From Pullulanibacillus camelliae (GTDB lineage Bacteria; Bacillota; Bacilli; Bacillales; Sporolactobacillaceae), in assembly GCF_014642655.1 (NCBI RefSeq), contig NZ_BMIR01000003.1:124001-188000 (forward strand): a stretch of 64,000 bases of DNA. The letters are read 5' to 3'. Positions 59,134-64,000 of the stretch are shown here, piece after piece (the stretch's first letter is position 1; every line of letters begins with the position of its first letter). The notes beneath the pieces were generated by a model. It worked only from the letters and a program-made list of their open reading frames with translations, ran no database searches and had not been told where the DNA came from. Made by a program: the position numbers and the translations under genes.

Positions 59134-59462
59134 AGAGGCTGGGACAGAAGTCTTCAGTTCATAGAGGATCCGAACGCATTCACAATTTTGAAGGAATGCG
59201 TTCGGATTTTTGAGTGAGTCATGAAGTGCTCCGTCAAAACACTTTGCTTTCCAGGGGCACGGCCTTAGTTCACTTGGCATAGACTATTTATTTTTCCAAG
59301 TATTTATGATTAAAATTCTCCTGTTCCTACGTCTACGCGTATGGCTTCGAAGTCAGCTTTCTCGGAATAACTCGAAGTTCACTCGTGAAGTAACGCTGGT
59401 CCCGTTCCCGTAGGAATCTCCGTATTTTGACTACGCTTTTGTTTCCCTGACCCCTTTTATAG
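59134..59462. repeat. Intergenic repeat family A, last copy, with terminator hairpin
   Basis: AGAGGCTGGGACAGAAG opens the copy 5 bp after the GNAT stop. The 13-bp stem ATCCGAACGCATT (59168-59180) / AATGCGTTCGGAT (59195-59207) with TTTTT follows. Further on are ctttccaggggcacggccttag, the cgtgaagtaacgctgg...cccgtaggaatctccgtattttgactacg segment and ccttttatagg. The right terminal inverted repeat seen at 50128 is missing. No gene is present up to 59518. Confidence 0.75.
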
Positions 59463-59518
59463 GCTATTGCTCGGTATTTCTATGCCCCCATTTAATTTTT
59501 TCTCAATCGCTTTTGCGA

Positions 59519-60679
59519 TTAATTGTAAAGAGGGGAGTCTGCCTTCTTGTCTTTGATATGGCTGTAAATTAGGCATACTGCTCCCAGCATTGTAGTAAAA
59601 AAGGCGAGAAAATAAGGAGAGCATACATGCCTCATGGCTCCGGAGATCAAGGTGCTTAAAATGATGCCTAACGAGAACATAGCGGAAAGGATGCCAAAGG
59701 CTGAACCGTATTGACTGTGGCTTACTTTTTGTGCCAGTAATGAGGTGATGGCGGGATAAAGCACGCCAAAGGTCACGCCCATAGAGAAAAGGTCAAAGGG
59801 TAAGCTTAAGGGAAGCATGTTTGTTGCCATTTGATAGTAAAGCAGGGCAGTTAACACCATGCCGAAGATCGTCCGCCCTGTAGCTGAAAAGCGATTCAAC
59901 CAAAAAAAGCTCAAGGATACTAATGAGCCAAAGCCCATAAAGCTAAATAATGTTCCGGTTTCAGTTGAGGATAGCCCTTTTTCCACAGTTAAAAAAGGAA
60001 GCTCGTATATTAACGCCCCATGCCCGAACATCAAGGTAAAACCAACAAAATAAAGGGAGAAAAGTTTTTTGTTGGCAAGAATGGCACGTAAGGAGGTGGT
60101 TCCCCTTTGGTGAACAACGATTGGGTCCACTTCTCTGATTAAAAAAAGTGCTAGCAGGGCAGCGATGAACAAAGCAGCACCAACAAATAAATAAGTCCCT
60201 CTGTAGCTAAAAAGGTCGGAGATCCATCCACCAATAAACGGGGCAATGATATTAGCAAGTGTAACGGTGAGGCCATGAATGGCCATATTCCGTCCTTCCT
60301 GTCTAGAGTTTCGGGCATAGGCAGCGAGAAGAGCAAAACAAGCTGGACCTATAAAAGCTAAAATAAAGCCGTTAAAAAATCTGTAAAGAAGAAGTTGAAT
60401 GGGACTGTGAACGGTAGAATGAGCGGCCATGAAGAGAGAAGATAGGAATAAAGGAATCACGATAAATGGCTTCTTGCCAATGCGATCAATAAATGGGCCG
60501 GAAATAATATGGCCAATCAGGTTAGTGAATGACCCGCTGCTGAGTAGAATACTGACAAAAAAGGTTGATGCACCTAAAGCAATGGCAAAAGGGGTAAAAA
60601 TCGGAAACTGGATATGTAAGCTTAATGACATTAAAAAGAGGACCAAATAAATTGCGGCAATACCCTGTTGGTTTTTCAT
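59519..60679 (-). CDS. MFS transporter (12-helix, drug-efflux-like)
   Basis: A 386-residue major facilitator with 12 predicted helices. Motif A is HIISGPFIDRIGKKPFIVI; the helix 4-5 region (YRFFNGFILAFIGPACFALLAAYA) and IIAPFIGGWISDLFSYRG fit the DHA1/YfkF-like efflux branch of Bacilli. Substrate unknown. GGGAAGGTGAGAAC precedes the ATG. It diverges from the M3 peptidase gene. It is one of five complete or partial MFS carriers in the window, in addition to the 14-helix exporter. Confidence 0.85.
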   Translation of the reverse strand: MKNQQGIAAIYLVLFLMSLSLHIQFPIFTPFAIALGASTFFVSILLSSGSFTNLIGHIISGPFIDRIGKKPFIVIPLFLSSLFMAAHSTVHSPIQLLLYRFFNGFILAFIGPACFALLAAYARNSRQEGRNMAIHGLTVTLANIIAPFIGGWISDLFSYRGTYLFVGAALFIAALLALFLIREVDPIVVHQRGTTSLRAILANKKLFSLYFVGFTLMFGHGALIYELPFLTVEKGLSSTETGTLFSFMGFGSLVSLSFFWLNRFSATGRTIFGMVLTALLYYQMATNMLPLSLPFDLFSMGVTFGVLYPAITSLLAQKVSHSQYGSAFGILSAMFSLGIILSTLISGAMRHVCSPYFLAFFTTMLGAVCLIYSHIKDKKADSPLYN

Positions 60680-60782
60680 GTTCTCACCTTCCCTTAAAAA
60701 TGTATGGTGTTGTCCAGAAAAAAAGACATGTTATTCTTAAACGTTCAAAATTTGTTCAAAAAAGAGCATTAGTCTCAGCGGG

Positions 60783-60796
60783 TGAAAACGTTTGGC
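60783..60796. promoter_or_regulatory. Weak catabolite-responsive-element-like site
   Basis: TGAAAACGTTTGGC, in the 196-bp divergent region between the MFS and peptidase genes, matches the CcpA-site consensus (TGWAARCGYTWNCW) except at the last two positions. It overlaps no promoter that I can define. Confidence 0.25.
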
Positions 60797-60875
60797 GAAG
60801 CAGGGAAGAGTGATTCGAATGGCGAAATATTAAAGAGAGAGTAGGTGTAAATATATAGAAAAAGGGGAGAGCAAA

Positions 60876-62570
60876 ATGAAGTTTAGGGATTACCCATATA
60901 AGCGGCCTGATATGGATGGCATCAGTAAAAAAGTGAGGGAGCTCCTCACGCAATTCCAAACAGCGGAGTCAGCTCAAAAGCAAAGTGCGATCATAAAGAC
61001 CATTAATGAAGTCCGAGGTCAATTTGAGTCGATGGCGGAAATCGTCTTAATCCGTCACACCATCGATACAACGGATTGCTTTTATGAACAGGAGCAGGAT
61101 TATTTTGACGAAACACAGCCCATTTATAAAGGTCTGGTTAGCGATTACTATAAAGCACTTGTCACCTCTCCATTTCGTAAAGCACTTGAAGATGAGTGGG
61201 GCGATCAATTATTCCGGATCGCTGAACTGACAGTCAAAACTTTTTCCCCCGAAATCATCGAAGATCTTCAAAAAGAGAATCGTCTGGCAACTGAATATGA
61301 TAAGCTGATTGCTTCTGCAAAAATTGAATTTAATGGCAAGGAATACAATTTAAATCAACTCATGCCCTTTAGGCTATCTACAGATCGGGCGACGAGAAAA
61401 AAAGCCACCGAAGCGTTTTATGGATTCATGGCGAATAATGAAGCAAAGTTTGATGCGCTTTATGACCAGCTTGTTAAAGTGCGTACGATCATAGCAAAAA
61501 AGCTTGGTTATGATAACTTTGTAGACGTTGGCTATGCTCGCATGCTGCGAACAGATTATAGTGCTGAGCAAGTGGCTAAATTTCGGAAACAGGTTGAAGA
61601 GCATATTGTACCCATAACGACTAAGCTGCTAAAGAGACAGGCTAAGCGTATAGAAGTTGATGTGCTGAAATATTATGATCAATCTATAGAATTTAAGACA
61701 GGGAATGCGAAGCCTAAAGGAGATTCGGAATGGATTGTCAAGCAGGCGGGGCACATGTATGCGGAAATGGCTCCAGAGACTGACACTTTCTTTCAATTTA
61801 TGGTTGAGCATGGCCTCATGGATCTCGTCGCTAAGAAAGGGAAGGCCAGTGGGGGGTATTGTACATATATTAGCGAGCTTCAGGCGCCGTTTATTTTTTC
61901 AAATTTTAATGGCACTTCTGGAGATATTGATGTATTAACGCATGAAGGGGGACATGCTTTTCAGGCCTTTTCTAGCAGAGCTTTTCAAACTCCTGAGTAT
62001 CAATTCCCTACTTCTGAAGCGGCTGAAATTCATTCTATGAGCATGGAGTTTTTTGCATGGCCTTGGATGGAGCGCTTCTTTGGTGAGGATGTCGAGAAAT
62101 ATAAGTTTTCTCATCTGAGCGGTGCACTTATGTTCTTGCCTTATGGTGTGGCTGTGGATGAATTTCAGCATTTTGTCTATGCTCACCCGGAAGCAACACC
62201 AGAAGAACGGAAACAAGTGTGGCGTGAACTTGAGCATAAATATCTTCCAGATACAGATTATGATGGACATCCATATCTGGAGCGTGGTGGTTTTTGGCAT
62301 AAGCAAGGCCATATCTTCAGTGATCCATTTTATTATATTGATTACACGCTAGCACAGATTTGTGCCTTGCAGTTTTGGAAGAGGATGACTGAAGGCGAGC
62401 AAAAGGCATGGCAGGATTATGTCCATTTATGTCAGCAAGGCGGGAGTCGTTCATTTACAGAGCTTGTTAAAGTGGCTCAACTCATCTCGCCATTTGAAGA
62501 AGGCTGTGTGGAGTCTGTTGTGGATGTTGTTGAAGCGTACTTGGAGACAATAGATGACATGCAATTATAG
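60876..62570 (+). CDS. M3-family oligoendopeptidase
   Basis: A 564-residue cytosolic zinc peptidase of the M3 (PepF/thimet) family, cutting short peptides. The zinc site is VLTHEGGHAFQAF (His-Glu-x2-His) with the third ligand in the following helix, SEAAEIHSMSMEFF. Other M3B features are the GGYCTYISELQAPFIFSNFNGT segment and the C-terminal YYIDYTLAQICALQFW. Length is normal for this branch. AGGGGAGAG precedes the ATG. Single gene, no signal peptide. Probably involved in peptide turnover. Confidence 0.93.
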   Translation: MKFRDYPYKRPDMDGISKKVRELLTQFQTAESAQKQSAIIKTINEVRGQFESMAEIVLIRHTIDTTDCFYEQEQDYFDETQPIYKGLVSDYYKALVTSPFRKALEDEWGDQLFRIAELTVKTFSPEIIEDLQKENRLATEYDKLIASAKIEFNGKEYNLNQLMPFRLSTDRATRKKATEAFYGFMANNEAKFDALYDQLVKVRTIIAKKLGYDNFVDVGYARMLRTDYSAEQVAKFRKQVEEHIVPITTKLLKRQAKRIEVDVLKYYDQSIEFKTGNAKPKGDSEWIVKQAGHMYAEMAPETDTFFQFMVEHGLMDLVAKKGKASGGYCTYISELQAPFIFSNFNGTSGDIDVLTHEGGHAFQAFSSRAFQTPEYQFPTSEAAEIHSMSMEFFAWPWMERFFGEDVEKYKFSHLSGALMFLPYGVAVDEFQHFVYAHPEATPEERKQVWRELEHKYLPDTDYDGHPYLERGGFWHKQGHIFSDPFYYIDYTLAQICALQFWKRMTEGEQKAWQDYVHLCQQGGSRSFTELVKVAQLISPFEEGCVESVVDVVEAYLETIDDMQL

Positions 62571-62765
62571 AAAGTGGCGTGGCTACCTTCTTTTAAAGTG
62601 GGTTTTTGATAGAGAAATCTGAACCAAAGAACATCCCTATCTATAGTGAATTCTATGCGGCTTCAAAAATCTTTCAAAGCGTTTGGGAGTTTCCTATGTT
62701 ATCATTTTTAAAGTGGTTCATTTAATATGCGTATTAATGGCTGAGCAAATGGATGGTAAAACTCA

Positions 62766-62790
62766 TAGGGGGCATGTCAAATTGCCCTCT
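62766..62790 (+). terminator. Weak stem-loop between peptidase and helicase genes
   Basis: AGGGGGC (62766-62772) can pair with GCCCTCT (62784-62790) with one G-T pair. There is no T-run. The rest of the 273-bp gap shows no other feature. Confidence 0.25.
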
Positions 62791-62843
62791 CTATATCATT
62801 TATTTGTCTCAGGTGTATAGGAAATTACAAAGCTTGGTGATTG

Positions 62844-64000
62844 ATGATGGAAGATGAGCAATATGCGTCCGTTCCTTTTGGAAGTGTTAAAAAGGAAGTT
62901 CCTGTTGCTGACTGTGCAAGTCGGCAGACAAGTAAGGATTTAATCGAGGATTCAGAATTTGATGCCTTTTATTTTCGATCCCTAGAAAAACGAGAGATTC
63001 TTTTGAACGCTGAACAGCTGGAAGCCGTGCGGCATACTGACGGTCCCTTTCTGACCTTGGCAGGAGCAGGAACAGGAAAGACATCAGTGCTTGTGAGTCG
63101 GACGGGGTATCTCTATAATGTTCTGAATGTGCCTCCAAGCCATATCCTACTGGTGACATTTACTCGCAAGGCTGCTGAAGAGATGAAGGAGCGAATTGCT
63201 GGCTTACCAGGCCTGCATTCACAAGAAGCGCAGCAAGTGCAGGCGAATACTTTTCATGCCTTTTTTCTAACGATTCTCCGCCATCAAGGCTATCGTGAAG
63301 GGATTCTAAGCTCGGAGCGTTATCGGCAAATCATTGTGAAGCAAATATTGAAACAGGAAGGGTTGCAGGATACATATCAACCAGAGACACTTCTCGCGCT
63401 CTTTTCTCATTATAAGGTCCATCGCATGGGACCTGATGACATGCCTCATAAAACAGAGGAAGAAAAGAAGCAACAAAGGCTGTTCAGGCTATATGAAACC
63501 TGGAAGGAAGAGCACCGGCAGCTCGACTTTGATGATATTTTATTGAAGGCTTATGACCTATTGAAGACAACACCAGCTCTATTGCGGTCGTTACAGCAGC
63601 GCTTTCGGTATGTCATGGTTGATGAGTTTCAGGACACCAATTTTATTCAATATGAATTGATCAAGCTCTTAGTAGAGTCTCACCACAATTTATTTGTCGT
63701 TGGTGATGACGATCAAACCATTTATTCCTTCAATGGAGCCAGTAATCAATACATTTTGAATTTCACTAAAGATTTTCCAAAGGTCAAATCGGTGGCCTTG
63801 GTCATTAATTATCGTTCCAATGCGGAGATCATCGGTCTGGGGAATAGCGTGATTGCTAAGAATCTTGAGAGAAAAGCCAAGACACTTAAGGCCTTACATG
63901 CCTCTGGGCAATCGCCCCAATATGTGCATCCTGATACGCTTGATCATGAGGCAGAATGCATCATAGAAACCATTAAACAAAAAAAGCAAGCTGGGAAGAT
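62844..64000 (+). CDS. UvrD/Rep-family DNA helicase (YjcD-like), N-terminal part
   Basis: At least 385 residues of a superfamily 1A helicase; the gene continues past the right edge. Visible motifs: Q-motif region LNAEQLEAVRH, Walker A LAGAGTGKTSVLV, motif Ia LLVTFTRKAAEEM, Walker B YVMVDEFQDTN, motif III VVGDDDQTIYSFNGA and motif IV INYRSNAEI. A 55-residue N-terminal extension precedes the helicase core, as in B. subtilis YjcD rather than PcrA. It unwinds DNA with 3'-5' polarity in related proteins. The start is uncertain among TTG 62841, ATG 62844 and ATG 62847 behind GGTGA. Confidence 0.9.
   Translation, partial: MMEDEQYASVPFGSVKKEVPVADCASRQTSKDLIEDSEFDAFYFRSLEKREILLNAEQLEAVRHTDGPFLTLAGAGTGKTSVLVSRTGYLYNVLNVPPSHILLVTFTRKAAEEMKERIAGLPGLHSQEAQQVQANTFHAFFLTILRHQGYREGILSSERYRQIIVKQILKQEGLQDTYQPETLLALFSHYKVHRMGPDDMPHKTEEEKKQQRLFRLYETWKEEHRQLDFDDILLKAYDLLKTTPALLRSLQQRFRYVMVDEFQDTNFIQYELIKLLVESHHNLFVVGDDDQTIYSFNGASNQYILNFTKDFPKVKSVALVINYRSNAEIIGLGNSVIAKNLERKAKTLKALHASGQSPQYVHPDTLDHEAECIIETIKQKKQAGK

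Noticed and set aside
1-64000. CRISPR array, tRNA or rRNA gene, prophage, transposase gene
   Set aside because: No regularly spaced direct repeats, no cloverleaf or rRNA sequence, and no integrase, transposase or phage structural gene was recognised anywhere.

Overview
The window looks like chromosomal DNA of an endospore-forming member of the Bacillales (Firmicutes). It carries a complete GerA-type germinant receptor operon, the cortex-lytic enzyme CwlJ, YknXYZ-like and YueD-like genes, consensus GGAGG ribosome binding sites and a Gram-positive 7-1-7 Fur box. The G+C content is moderate. TTG and GTG starts are frequent (gerB, glmS, pheA, the benzil reductase gene, the glutathione peroxidase gene). 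I cannot place it at genus level. No rRNA, tRNA, CRISPR array, prophage or transposase was seen. This is an ordinary metabolic and transport region with many dispersed intergenic repeats.

Layout. 0-4 kb: two DinB-fold genes, a TipA-type MerR regulator with a 19-bp-spacer promoter, and an OmpR-type two-component system. 4.4-10.3 kb: a DUF4309/NagZ lipoprotein converging on a gerA-gerC-gerD-gerB operon with a sigma-G-like promoter. 10.8-13.5 kb: a Gly/Asn/Trp-rich small protein (possibly coat) and a GlmS-type protein that carries Ser where the catalytic Cys should be and has no glmS ribozyme. 13.7-18.7 kb: a PadR/DHA2 efflux operon, a membrane-anchored arylsulfotransferase and cwlJ. 18.7-23 kb: an MFS / acyltransferase-3 / acyl-CoA ligase operon. 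23-33 kb: a flavin reductase, a frameshifted guanine deaminase, a FUSC protein, a zinc alcohol dehydrogenase, a frameshifted POT peptide transporter, and a CynX-type MFS / benzil reductase / CHY zinc finger operon. 33-38.5 kb: the potRABCD polyamine uptake operon with promoter and operators, then TauE. 38.7-45.5 kb: pheA, an LLM flavoprotein, half an MFS protein, a UbiB/phasin pair, a phosphoesterase, an SDR and an lmo0937 peptide. 45.7-52.2 kb: a Fur-box-linked ABC exporter, aldo/keto reductase, methyltransferase, ilvE, glutathione peroxidase and a small protein. 52.3-58.3 kb: a MacAB/YknXYZ-like exporter with its two-component system and an Asn/Gly-rich membrane protein. 58.3-64 kb: a broken VOC gene, a GNAT, an MFS transporter, an M3 peptidase and the start of a UvrD-type helicase that runs off the window.

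Cross-cutting points. Two intergenic repeat families fill most of the larger gaps. Family A (seven copies or fragments) contains the Bacillales-type ctttccgc...cccgcagga palindrome and often a CCGAACGCAT/ATGCGTTCGG hairpin that can terminate the gene before it. Family B (about 165 bp, three long copies and one 3' fragment) has two sets of complementary arms that cross each other. Three genes (guanine deaminase, POT transporter, VOC protein) are broken by small indels, most of them in short homopolymers. That could reflect real decay or consensus errors. The most unusual single observation is the Cys-to-Ser change at the first residue after the start of the GlmS-type protein.
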